From: Aphidius gifuensis
Taxonomy: Eukaryota > Arthropoda > Insecta > Hymenoptera > Braconidae
Reading direction: 5' to 3'
Assembly (NCBI RefSeq): GCF_014905175.1
Contig: NC_057792.1
Span: 10,884,321-10,948,320 of the forward strand
DNA length: 64,000 nucleotides
Every line of letters starts with the position of its first letter. Position 1 is the stretch's first letter. Below, piece by piece: positions 54,812-64,000 of the stretch. The notes below the pieces were generated by a model. The model was given only the letters and a program-made list of their open reading frames with translations. It was not told the DNA's origin and did not search any database. A program made the position numbers and the translations under genes.

Positions 54812-54872
54812 CTCACCGAAAAAAAAATTATGCGTGTTGCTATAGTACGAACGGGAGAAGTGAAACTTCTTT
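54812..54872. repeat. third GAAGTGAAACTTCTT boundary module
   Basis: CACCGAAAAAAAAATTATGC, GTGTTGCTATAGTACGAACG and GGAGAAGTGAAACTTCTTTT follow the same order as the outer modules of the two composite repeats (TGTGTTATTGTACGCACAGG then GAAGTGAAACTTCTTC). No inverted partner was found nearby, so it is an isolated end. Confidence 0.6.
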
Positions 54873-54879
54873 TAAAGTT

Positions 54880-55430
54880 ATTGCGGTTATGACTCTATAA
54901 GTTTCTTTTATTGATTTTTCTGTTGTTTTTGACAATTGATATTACGGTCGCTATTCATATTATTGTTCATTTTATTAACTATTTATTATAAATTTTTTTG
55001 TTATAAATTATTGTTGTTTAGAAGGATATCGCTGTGAACGTTCAGTACACTGAAAAAAAAAAGATGAGACAGTTGCTGAAGCAACTGTGCCTGCCCTGCG
55101 GGGGGAATTTTAATTTCTTTTTTTATATATTAAAATTCGTGACTACAAATTTATTTCATTCTCCATCGTTACAATGATTATTGTTACAACTAAAATTTAT
55201 TTAATTTTTTGACACTTTGTTTGTAAAAGACGCCATTACGCACCAATTATAGTACGTGAAGAAATACTTTTACGCACGATTTTTTAACAAGAAATCGTGC
55301 GTAAAAGTATCTCCTTACGCTCTATATTGGTGCAAAATGAAGTCTATATTACAAACCTCGTGTCAAAAAGTATTGTATATAACTGGGACATGAAGAAGGT
55401 GATCCTCCACGACTAGTTATATAATATACC
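54880..55430. other. non-coding stretch with a long hairpin
   Basis: At 55264-55310 ACTTTTACGCACGATTT pairs perfectly with AAATCGTGCGTAAAAGT, and outer pairing continues from GCACCAATTATAG (55234) to CTATATTGGTGC (to 55336). Near 55045 a CACTGAAAAAAA end and AGTTGCTGAAGCAACTG occur. No gene. Confidence 0.6.
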
Positions 55431-56139
55431 ATTCATTCATTTTTTTGTTCCTTCTAATGGGTCATCTTCATGTCCGGAATCGCTTTCTTCAAACTTTTTA
55501 AATTCTCTGTTTTTACTCATTTTGTTGTACCATGATTTTAGACTATCAATGTCAAATATTTATTTATGAAATGGTCGAATTCGATTTTATTTATTTAATT
55601 TACTTTTTTCCCTCGGTTAAATCAGGATTTAAAGTTTTAGTTGTTGTTGAAGTCATATTATATTTTTTTTTTGCCAAAATAATTTTACCTGCAAATGAAA
55701 TAATTTGTAGATGTATGATTTCTTGTATTTTTTTAAACTCGAAATTAATTTTTGGTATATTTTCATTTTCCTCATCGTCTTCAAATTTTATATAAGCTTC
55801 TACTGGTATCATTATTTCTTTATTATTTATTAATGAGTATTGTTCATTAACTTTTCTCACTGATTCTCCAGTGATCGTATATATTTTGTTTAACTTGAAT
55901 GTTTAATAATTTATCATATAAATAATTTTTTTTTTGAAACCTTTTTGTTTTATACACATATTATTGATAACGGTACCTCAATCAATCGTCGATATTTATT
56001 CGCAGCTTTTTCAAAAAAAATACATCTTATTTTGTCACTTTCATCAGATATATCCATCGTTAATTTTTTACCAGTTCCTCGTTCGTTTTTCCATTCCTTT
56101 ATTTCACTTTTATGTATAATTCGTGCCTGAATTGTATCA
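55430..56139 (-). pseudogene. replication protein A large subunit (RPA1-like) fragment
   Basis: The minus-strand exon 56139-55977 reads DTIQARIIHKSEIKEWKNER, GTGKKLTMDISDESDKIRCI and KYRRLIE, matching the first ssDNA-binding OB fold of RPA70. An intron (GTACCG ... TTCAAG) leads to 55893: LNKIYTITGESVRKVNEQYS, LINNKEIMI, then ENENIPKINFEFKKIQEI and YNMTSTTTKTLNPDL, the linker and start of the second OB fold. A later block (FDIDSLKSWYNKMSKNREFK, 55550-55430) matches the end of that fold but is out of frame. Much of the second fold is missing. RPA binds single-stranded DNA in replication and repair. Likely a decayed paralogue or captured fragment; Helitron-associated RPA genes are known, but nothing ties this to the Helitron 23 kb away. 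Confidence 0.65.
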
Positions 56140-56159
56140 CTGTATTGAATTTTTAATTT

Positions 56160-56800
56160 AATTTTTTATGTAAATTCTATTTATTTCTAATGAATGATAT
56201 TTTCTATATTGATCGTACTTTTTTGATATTCAGTAATTTTTCCTTGATATTTTCCTATAATTTCCTATAATTATCGTATTTTTCTTTATTTTCAGAATTT
56301 TTTCTTTATATTTACTGAGATTTTTCCATATTTATCGTTTTTATCTTTATATTCAGTGATTTTTCTATATTTTCCATTATATTTACTGATATTTTCCATA
56401 TTTATCTTATTGCGATTAAGGGATTCAGAAAATTTTTTAGTGGAGGATGTCTTCAAATTTACTGATATTTTTTCATGATTATCGTATTTTTCTTTATATT
56501 CAGTGATTTTTCCTTCATGTTTACTGTTATTTTCTATATTTATCGTACTTTTCTTTATATTCAGTACTTTTTCCTTGATATTTTCCTATAATTTTATATA
56601 TTTTCCTTTATATTCACCGATATCTTCATGATATTTTTCTATAATTATCGTATGTTTCTTTATATTCAGTGATTATTCCTCTATATTTACTGATATTTTC
56701 CATATTTATTGTATTGAGATTCAGGGACTTAAAAAATTTTTTAGGGGGGGGGGGTGTCTACCATGGTTGGGGGGGGGGGTCCAGAAGAAAAGCGAAAACA
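56160..56800. repeat. simple tandem repeat and G runs
   Basis: Irregular ~20-65-bp repetition of TTTTCTATATTTATCGTATT, TTTCTTTATATTCAGTGATT and TTTCCTTGATATTTTCC words. A ~250-bp higher unit is marked by GATTAAGGGATTCAGAAAAT (56414) and GATTCAGGGACTTAAAAAA (56709). Two G runs occur at 56743-56753 and 56770-56779. Confidence 0.7.
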
Positions 56801-56819
56801 ATAGGAAATTAAAATTCCC

Positions 56820-57520
56820 CAAAAAAAGTCTACGAGATAGAACTTTTGTTCTAGAAAATTTTTAATTTAAAAAAAAAAAAAAGTTCTTGTTATGAATAGA
56901 AAACTTCTTGTTAAAAGACAAAAAAATTCTTGAAACGTGACAAATTCAGATTTAAAATGAAACTAAATTAGTTTTGAAAAAAGAAAAATTATTCTTGTAA
57001 TGATATAAAAACTTCTTGAAATAGATGCTAAAAAGGTCTTGAATTTAGATGCACACTTCTTAAAAAAAATCTTTTTGTTCTTACTTTAAGACCAACAGTC
57101 CAAATTTTAGAACAAGGCTTCTTGAAAATAATCCAAAATGTTCTCGAATAAAGACGCATATACTTCCTGGAAAAAATCTTTTTTGTTCGCACTTCGTGAA
57201 CAACAGTTCTAAATTTCAGAACAAGGCTTCTTGGAAATAATTCAAAATGGTCTTGAATATAGACGCATACTTCTTGTTAAAAATCTTTTTGTTCTCACTT
57301 TAAGAACAACAGTTCTAAAATTTAGAACGAGAATTCTTGGGAAAAATCAAGTTGTGTCCTAAATTGAGAACAAAAAGATTTCTATCAAGTCAAATTTCGA
57401 TTCAATTCAAGAAGTAAATTACTGCTGATTTAAATAAAAAAAAAATTATTTATTTGACATTACTTTGTTAATCAACAGAAGGACAGTGCAATTTTACATC
57501 GTGAACAAGGTTTTTTTTTC
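56820..57520. repeat. ~118-bp tandem repeat
   Basis: Three units with AGAACAAGGCTTCTTG, AAAATGTTCTCGAATAAAGA, CGCATACTTCTTG, AAATCTTTTTGTTC and AACAACAGTTCTAAA, at about 57020-57340, preceded by looser ACTTCTTG-type words. Non-coding. The block leads into a tRNA-derived module. Confidence 0.7.
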
Positions 57521-57529
57521 CTAAACTAA

Positions 57530-57612
57530 CTACCTAAGGGATTCGGACCCTCGACCGACGCAAATCACGATATCTTAAACCTAACGACTTTTCCACCGAG
57601 CCACGAGCGCAT
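57530..57612 (-). repeat. tRNA-derived module (class II-like)
   Basis: The minus strand reads CGTGGCTCGGTGGAAAAGTCG (D-arm/A-box-like), a long variable-arm-like middle and GAGGGTCCGAATCCC (B-box), followed by GTTAGTTTAGGAAAAAAAA. The spacing is longer than in a class I tRNA and resembles Ser/Leu types. The tail is shared with the 52.5-kb modules. Confidence 0.6.
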
Positions 57613-57619
57613 GTACGTG

Positions 57620-58230
57620 ACGGGACGAAATAAAGCATGACATTTACGGAAAACAATAAATCATATTTGAATTTATAAATTAACATTTAATAATAAATAT
57701 AGGAGGGAATAAAAGAAATAGAATAATTAAAATAAAAAAAATCTAATAAAAAGCTACTAGTAATTTGAATTTATTTTTGATAGTAAATTTTTTTTAAAAA
57801 GTTTTATTCGTTGAATACATTCACAGGAAATGAAAGTGATAGGTTTACATTATCTGGATTTATTTTTATATTATTGATAAAGCGAAACAAACATCAAAAA
57901 AAAATATTTTATTTTGTCATAGAATATATGTAAAAGAAAAAATTTTGTGAGCCATCTAGACTCACGGGTTTATTATGTGTAAATATCTTTGGCGTGTTGT
58001 TGTAATTGAACAAAATAATAATAAGTACACATTTAAAAAAATTTGTTAAAAATATTGTTTGTTTTTATTTCATTTTTTTTTATTTTTATACAATTATTGT
58101 TGTTCAGTAATTTCAAATAATCAATGATTTTAGAATTCCGATGTATCGATTTTTTTTTCCTAATTTTATAATAGCGCTTGATAAAACTCATCAAGTAGAA
58201 AAAAAAGTTCAAATGAATTTTTTTAATATA
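57620..58230. other. AT-rich non-coding stretch
   Basis: I see no gene, repeat or motif of note in this stretch. Confidence 0.5.
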
Positions 58231-58234
58231 TTCC

Positions 58235-58620
58235 GAACGGCTGGTAAAAATATGTAGGTATTGTTTGTTTGGCTATAATTGAGACGAAGTGAAAAATATA
58301 GCTAAGGGAAAATTGAGCTAAGGAAAAGATGGAGCTGAGGGAAAAATTAAGCTGGTAACATTATGTAGATATTGTGTGTTTAGCTATAATTTAGACTAAG
58401 TACAAGATTAAGCGGCTAAGTAAAAAATGTAGCTAAATAAAAAATCTAGCTAACGAAAAAATCTAGCCAAGGAGAAGATGTAGCTGAAGTAAAAATTAAG
58501 CCGGTAAAATTATAAAGATATTGTATGTTTGGCTATAGTAATTAAATAAAAAATCTAGCTAAGGAAAAAATTCAGCTAAGGGAAAGATTTCGCTGAAGGG
58601 AAAATTGAGCTGATAAAATT
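58235..58620. repeat. ~115-bp tandem repeat of GCTAAGG words
   Basis: Three units with TGTAGATATTGTGTGTTTGGC, AGCTAAGGAAAAGATG, GAGCTGAGGGAAAAATTAAG and CTGGTAAAATT. Related words occur at 33125-33260. Non-coding. Confidence 0.7.
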
Positions 58621-59536
58621 TTATTATTATTTTTTTTTTTTTTTTTAAATTAAAGACTTAATTATATGCATTAAAACTATATTGAATTCTTGACTTTTTT
58701 TGGTACCACATCTTTTTGTATTAAAACAATAAAATAGCTCAACGATTTCGAATACTTGACGCTTCTTTTTAAAAAAAACTACACTGAGAGAAAAAGTTGC
58801 TAAAATATAGCAAAATTTTGCTTGAAAGTTTTAGGCTTTGATTTAAAAAAAAAATGTATTAATTTGAACAAAATATTTTTTAATTAAAGCAATTTATTTG
58901 CTTTAATTTAAGACAGTTTTTTTTTTATTTGAGAGAAAAGAGAATTAATTTGAGAGAAATTTTGCTAAAAAGGAAGCAAAAATATCCTGTAAATCAAGCG
59001 AATAAGCGGTCTAGTTAAGACAAAAGTTGCTAAAATTAAATGACATTTGATTTTATTTAATGGGTAAATCGTTTAATTTAAGGATAATATTGATTGAATT
59101 AACAGAAAATTGTTTTTATACAAATGATAAATAAATTAATTTAAAAAAATTATGAATCAATTCAAGACAAAAAGCGATCTAGTTAAGACACAAGTTGCTA
59201 AAATTGAGCGACATTTAATTTAATTTAATGGGTAAGTCGTTTAACTTGAGGAAATTATCGATTAATTTGAAAAAATTATGAATCAATTTAAAGCAGAAAA
59301 GCGATCTAATCAAGACAGAAGTTGCTAAAATTAAGCGACATTTCATTTAATTTAATGGTTAAGTCGTTTAATTTGAGGAAGTTATAGATTAAATTAACTG
59401 AAAATTGTTTTTATTTTTGATTAAAAGAAATGAAAATAAAAAAAAAAATTATTTTTTTATTTTTTCTTTTTTTTCAGGACTTATTTTAATTTACACTTGA
59501 AGATTTAACTGTTTTTTTTTTTTTTTTTTTTTTTTT

Positions 59537-59629
59537 GTCCTAACCGAGCCTCGAACCTCTGCCTAATCTAAACCTATCTAAACCTATACTTTTAAAAGCC
59601 AGTGCGTTACCCCCTGAACCATCGCGCGT
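59537..59629 (-). repeat. tRNA-Lys-like module, minus strand
   Basis: The minus strand reads GCGCGATGGTTCAGGGGGTA (A-box region), GGCTTTTAAAAG with an anticodon-loop-like CTTTTAA, an inserted GGTTTAGATAGGTTTAGATT segment, and GAGGTTCGAGGCTCGG (B-box), then GTTAGGACAAAAAAA. It is the mirror copy of 60078-60169. Confidence 0.6.
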
Positions 59630-60077
59630 TAACGTATCAGAGACAAAATTATGAGGCCTTTGAATCAAAAATTTGAATTGTAATGTACATGTAATTGTTT
59701 AAATTTTTTATTAATAATATTTTCGTTACTTATTAATTCAAGAAAATGTTATCTAACTATAGGCACTTAGTTATTTTATTTTAGATGTCTTCTCGAAATA
59801 ATTAGAAATAAATATTCAACTGATTTTGAGAAAAAAAAAATTTTTACAATATATGTATAAAATATTTTGAGAGATATCTAAAATAAAATAACTAAGTGCC
59901 TATAGTTAGATAGGTATTTTTTTTGTTTTTCTTTAAGCTAGTTAAATAAAGTGACAGAAAGATGTATTAATAAAAATTTAAACAATTACATGTAAAAAAA
60001 TAAAACCAACCAACCTATCGGGATGTGATGAAACTTTTGATTCAAAGGCCTCATAATTTTGTCTCTGATACGTTAAC

Positions 60078-60169
60078 GCGCGATGGTTCAGGGGGTAACG
60101 CACTGGCTTTTAAAAGTATAGGTTTAGATAGGTTTAGATTAGGCAGAGGTTCGAGGCTCGGTTAGGACA
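60078..60169 (+). repeat. tRNA-Lys-like module, plus strand
   Basis: Identical in plan and almost in sequence to 59537-59629 but in the opposite arm. Followed by a run of ~20 A. A/B-box spacing is ~60 bp because of the inserted TTTAGATAGG repeats. The pair is diverging little, which suggests recent formation or gene conversion between arms. Confidence 0.6.
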
Positions 60170-61232
60170 AAAAAAAAAAAAAAAAAAAAACAATTAAATC
60201 TTCAAGTGTAAATTAAAATAAGTCCTGAAAAAATAAAAGAATAATTTTTTTTTTTTTATTTTCATTTCTTTCAATCAAAAATAAAAACAATTTTCTGTTA
60301 ATTTAATCTATAACTTCCTCAAATTAAACGACTTAACCATTAAATTAAATGAAATGTCGCTTAATTTTAGCAACTTCTGTCTTGATTAGATCGCTTTTCT
60401 GCTTTAAATTGATTCATAATTTTTATAAATTAATCGATAATTTTCCTTTAGTTAAACGACTTACCCATTGAATTGAATCAAATGTTGCTTAATTTTAGCA
60501 ACTTGTGTTTTAACTAGATTACTTTTTGTTTTAAATTGATTCATAATTTTTTTGAATTAGTTCATTTTCCTTTTGTATAAAAACAATTTTCTATTAACTT
60601 AATCAATATTATCCTCAAATTAAACAACTTAACCATTAAATTAAAAGAAATGTCGCTCAATTCTAGCAACTTTCGTCTTGATTAGATCGCTTTTCTGCTT
60701 TAAATTGATTCATAATTTTTTCAAATTAATCGATAATTTCCTCAAGTTAAACGACTTACCCATTAAATTAAATTAAATGTCGCTCAATTTTAGCAACTTG
60801 TGTCTTAACTAGATCGCTTTTTGTCTTGAATTGATTCATAATTTTTTTAAATTAATTCATTTATCATTTGTATAAAAACAATTTTCTATTAATTCAATCA
60901 ATATTATCCTTAAATTAAACGATTTACCCATTAAATAAAATCATATGTCATTTAATTTTAACAACCTTTGTCTTAATTAGACCGCTTATTCGCTTGATTT
61001 AAAGGATATTTTTGCTTCCTTTTTAGCAAAATTTCTCTCAAATTAATTCTCTTTTCTCTTAAATAAAAAAAAAACTGTCTTAAATTAAAGCAAATAAATT
61101 GCTTTAATTAAAAAATATTTTGTTCAAATTAATACATTTTTTTTTTAAATCAAAGCCTAAAACTTTCAAGCAAAATTTTGCTAAATTTAAGCAACTTTTC
61201 TTTTAAATCCAGACATTTTTTTTCTCAGTGTA

Positions 61233-61640
61233 GGTTTTTTTTTTTGTTATGATATCACATCTTTTTGTAAAGTTTAAATAATAATATATTTTTTTTCATA
61301 CGTTGACGAATCAATTTATTATTTATTCTCATGAAGTTTCATAAGGAGGTTGTGACGTCACATTGTGTACTAGCTTTTAGCATAGGCAGCTGCTGAAGCT
61401 CGCGGAATGGAGCAATCGGAGCAAGCCAGTGCATATTATCACCAGTAATGGTGCTAGTAAGTCGAATGCACAAAGTCACATGTTGTATTCGTTTATTTTT
61501 TTTTCCATCAAGTTCAATGAGTTTTTTTTTTTTTTTTTTTTGTGTTCATATATACAATTAATTATAGTTGAATCAATTCATTGATTAATTTTAATTTTTA
61601 AGTTTGAATTATTTTTTTAATTGTCAGTCAATAATTATTT
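61233..61640. other. non-coding stretch
   Basis: A GC-richer patch at 61340-61470 (GAGGTTGTGACGTCACATTG, GCAGCTGCTGAAGCTCGCGG) includes a CRE-like TGACGTCA, but no start codon or exon is evident on either strand. The rest is T-rich. Confidence 0.4.
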
Positions 61641-61647
61641 CTATTTT

Positions 61648-63100
61648 CTAATAAAATGTCGATGTCAACGATTTATTGATGTAACATTTGGAAAATCTAA
61701 ATGTCGTATTTTTATCATTACAATCATTATCATCTTGATTTTTAGGACAGTTGAATGTTGAGTTTGGAGATAGTTGTAAACGAATACTGTCATTAATGCT
61801 TTGATTTTCTTCTAAATAATAATACGAGTCTGAATCTGTTGTTACAATGCATAGTTTCAATGATGGGGCAAATCAGTATCATATTTAGCATTAGCAATTA
61901 ATGATTTTCTAACTGATGGTGTTGATAATGCACATTTTAATTCACTCGATGTAAATGTTTCATTATGATTTTTTTTTTTTTTGACAAACTATCTAATAAT
62001 TCCGTGAATGTCTCATTATTTTCTATTGACAAATTATTTGATAAACATGTATCAACAATTTTGTCATATTTTGTTGATAAAACATCAACTAGTTCAGTGA
62101 ATGTGGCATAATTTGTTTTTTTAAATGAAGTTAAAGTCTCAAATTTTTACCATTAAAAACATTCAATGATTCAGTAAAAGTATCATTACTTTTTTTTGCC
62201 CAATACATTCAACGATTTAGACGTAAAAGTATTATTTGTATTAGTAAGAGTATTACTGTAAAAATCTATCGTCAATTTCACCATTTAAATTATCCAACTA
62301 ATCTTTAGAAGATGGATTACTTTCAGAAACATCACTAAACATATTTATTTGCATCATTGATTCAGTTGAAATTTGTGAAACAGCCATTGCTAAACGATCA
62401 CCAATGTCATCGTTACATTGTGAATATTTCAATCCGTTGTTAATAAATTTATTATTGTTATTTTCGTTTTCATTAATTTTATCAATATCTGTTGTTGATG
62501 TATCTAAAAAAAATGGTCTTGATGTGTTCATAATTGATGCATCCTTAAATCAGACGTTCAATTGATAAAAGAATTAATACTATTTGATTGTGACATATTG
62601 AAAAATGCAACAAGACTTTCTTGACGATTTGATAATGACAATGATATTCATAACGTGCCTGACACTGATGGTCTCAACATTGCTGACGCATGTTCTCTGT
62701 CTTTCCGATTTGTATTATCATTTCCATTATTTATTTTTATTGATGATTTTTGTTGATAATTTAATTTCCAAACATTATGACTTGTTGGTGATGTTATTTC
62801 CATTATTAATTCCAAACTCATTCTTCCATTTTTTTCGGTCTCTTAAAAGTTCTTAGATCTATTGTTTTCGTTGTATATCATTTGAAAAATCATCAAGTGA
62901 ACTCACTTGATAAATCTTTTCTTAACCAAGCTTGAAGATCTTTGACACTTGATGATATTCTGTCACTCACTGACAGCAACCATCTTTCATTGTCATCACA
63001 ATTAACATGTGATAGATCAATTATACAATCGAAAAAATCGTTGATAATGATGTCTTGGGCATCATTGTTCTAAATATAATTCATTTTATCTGACATTCTA
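61648..63100 (-). pseudogene. broken Asn/Ser-rich gene, unrecognised
   Basis: Minus-strand blocks in one order: MSDKMNY near 63100, then IIINDFFDCIIDLSHVNCDD, RWLLSVSDRISSSVKDLQAW and LRKDLSSE. After a stop come MNTSRPFFLDTSTTDIDKIN, GDRLAMAVSQISTESMMQIN and, further on, MKLCIVTTDSDSYYYLEENQ ending KSLTSTFY at 61648. Between them lie repeated ...NVF/FTES-like motifs (ETFTE, VNVFND) in different frames. Acidic/Asn-rich composition and the 'RWLL...LQAWLRKDL' segment are the only distinctive parts. Numerous stops. I cannot name the family. Confidence 0.45.
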
Positions 63101-63354
63101 TTATTATTAATATTTATTACTCAAAACTACAAAATAGTTGTTCATCAACTATCACAAAAAGATGAACAAGTCAAAAGTATTTGAAAATATGTTAGCTTTT
63201 TTGCTCTATAAACAGATGCTCCTGCAGCTGATTTAGATATTCAAAAATAAATACTTTTTCATATATATGTTAAAAAAAAAAAACTCATTAAAACAACTGA
63301 TGAAAATGTAACAACATGTGACTTGAAAATATAGCTAAAAGTATCATTATTAAA

Positions 63355-63775
63355 TTCGCGCCATCGATGCGATATTGAATACTGTAAATATACCTAAAGG
63401 TTTTTTCGCACCATTTACTATTCGTGTGTTGCTTTGATTTCATTTCATTTTATAATGTTTGTCAGATTGCCCTAAGTTTTGAAAGAAATTTCAAGAAAAA
63501 CGCAATTTCTGAAACTGTAATAATCCCAAAAACATATGGCGCGCGCACCATCGATGCGATATTGAATACTGTAGTCTGTACTGATATAAAGGTTCTTTCA
63601 CACCATTCTACTATTCTTGCTAAATTTTATTTTATAATGTTGTCGAATTGCTCTGGACTTGGAAGCCATATTGCTTTGATTTGATTTTGGTTTCTAATGT
63701 TTGTCAGAGTGCCCTGAGTTTTTAAGGAAATATCAAGAAAAAACGCAATTTCTGAAAATGATTTTGAAGTTTAAA
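63355..63775. repeat. ~190-bp tandem duplication
   Basis: Two units start CACCATCGATGCGATATTGAA (about 63358 and 63548) and end in TTCAAGAAAAACGCAATTTCTGA. Shared middle parts are ATAATGTTTGTCAGA-TGCCC and TGCTTTGATTT. The open frame over them is not conserved between units. Confidence 0.75.
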
Positions 63776-63779
63776 AAAA

Positions 63780-64000
63780 AAGTATACATCTAAAAAATCT
63801 GTTTTTTTTTTTATTAAAAAGCTTAATATTCATTTAATGAAATGATCAAAAGACATAATATTTTTATCTAATCAATCATATTTTAAAATAAATTCTCAAA
63901 GAATTAGAGGGTTAGGGTTAGCTCTATGCCGATAATATATAGGCACGGTAGTTAATCTCGTTTCTCCCACTTTTTTTTTTTCTCATACTTGACGCGAGGC
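63780..64000. other. right edge, non-coding
   Basis: AT-rich DNA with GAGGGTTAGGGTTAG at about 63908, too short to be telomeric, and a GC-richer tail. No gene. Confidence 0.4.

Larger units (their letters stand above)
58782..61230. mobile_element. 2.4-kb foldback element with CACTGAGAG ends and mirrored tRNA-like modules
   Basis: Left CACTGAGAGAAAAAGTTGC and right TTTCTCAGTG, flanked by TA on both sides (58780-58781, 61231-61232). Arms of ~1.1 kb are inverted copies. Each arm contains ~3 tandem units of ~130-150 bp with AAGTTGCTAAAATT, CGACATTTAATTTAATTTAA and TGGGTAAGTCGTTTAA. Nearer the axis each arm has a poly-A/T run and a tRNA-like module. The centre (near 59835) is itself palindromic (TATAGGCACTTAGTTATTTT). 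It has no protein-coding capacity. Confidence 0.88.

Noticed and set aside
55532..55795. 87-residue plus-strand frame, Phe/Ile-rich
   Set aside because: It is antisense to the RPA1-like second exon, whose translation matches a known family.
52490..60169. Functional tRNA genes
   Set aside because: A- and B-boxes are recognisable, but acceptor and anticodon stems do not pair and the modules sit inside repeats, so they are tRNA-derived only.
63908..63922. GGGTTAGGGTTAG as telomeric repeat
   Set aside because: Only about two units, of a vertebrate-type TTAGGG form; insects mostly use TTAGG. No array.

Overview
The window is extremely AT-rich animal nuclear DNA. Spliced genes with GT..AG introns, a copia-type LTR element with a tRNA-iMet half-primer site, a Helitron, piggyBac-type TTAA insertions and gene remnants that read best against insect proteins point to an insect, plausibly a parasitoid wasp (that last step is inference). 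It is accessory, repeat-dominated sequence. Only one gene looks intact.

Layout. 0-6.9 kb: a broken HflX-type GTPase (GTPBP6-like) copy on the minus strand, a tandem array of TTCC..GGAA palindromes, a dispersed satellite and a MITE. 6.9-20.2 kb: a very large, much interrupted inverted duplication centred near 12.68 kb; its right half carries a composite repeat with a J-domain fragment, a ~350-bp tandem repeat and a TTAA MITE. 20.2-24.8 kb: three successive foldback elements and a tandem repeat. 25.2-32.7 kb, minus strand: a decayed Helitron-type block with a DUF6570-like/zinc-finger N-terminus, HUH Rep, and Pif1-like helicase running into a truncated ubiquitin-specific-protease-like domain, preceded by two tandem Ulp1/C48-type protease domains. 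33.9-36.8 kb, plus strand: a three-exon gene for a 224-residue protein with an RGG-rich tail, carrying an internally deleted copia element in intron 1. 37-43 kb: broken unrecognised genes, MITEs, satellite and a tRNA-derived module. 43.6-47.2 kb: a foldback. 48-50.1 kb: a composite repeat carrying an acetyl-CoA-carboxylase fragment. 50.5-52.0 kb, minus strand: an MCTP (C2 plus transmembrane) gene fragment with a frame break. 52.1-61.2 kb: foldback elements holding tRNA-derived modules, plus an RPA1-like fragment. 61.6-64 kb: a broken Asn/Ser-rich gene and a tandem duplication.

The strongest observations are structural. Three TTAA-flanked MITE insertions can be proved inside this window because the sister copy of the invaded repeat (opposite foldback arm or tandem unit) still shows the empty site. 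Another MITE sits in the Helitron Rep reading frame; removing it with one copy of a 2-bp duplication restores the frame. tRNA-like A-box/B-box modules recur at six places, five of them inside terminal-inverted-repeat or foldback elements and two pairs in mirror image. Several fragments of single-copy cellular genes (GTPBP6, ACC, RPA1, a J-domain, MCTP) lie among these repeats, which suggests capture or segmental duplication followed by decay. All homology calls were made by reading translations, without database searches.
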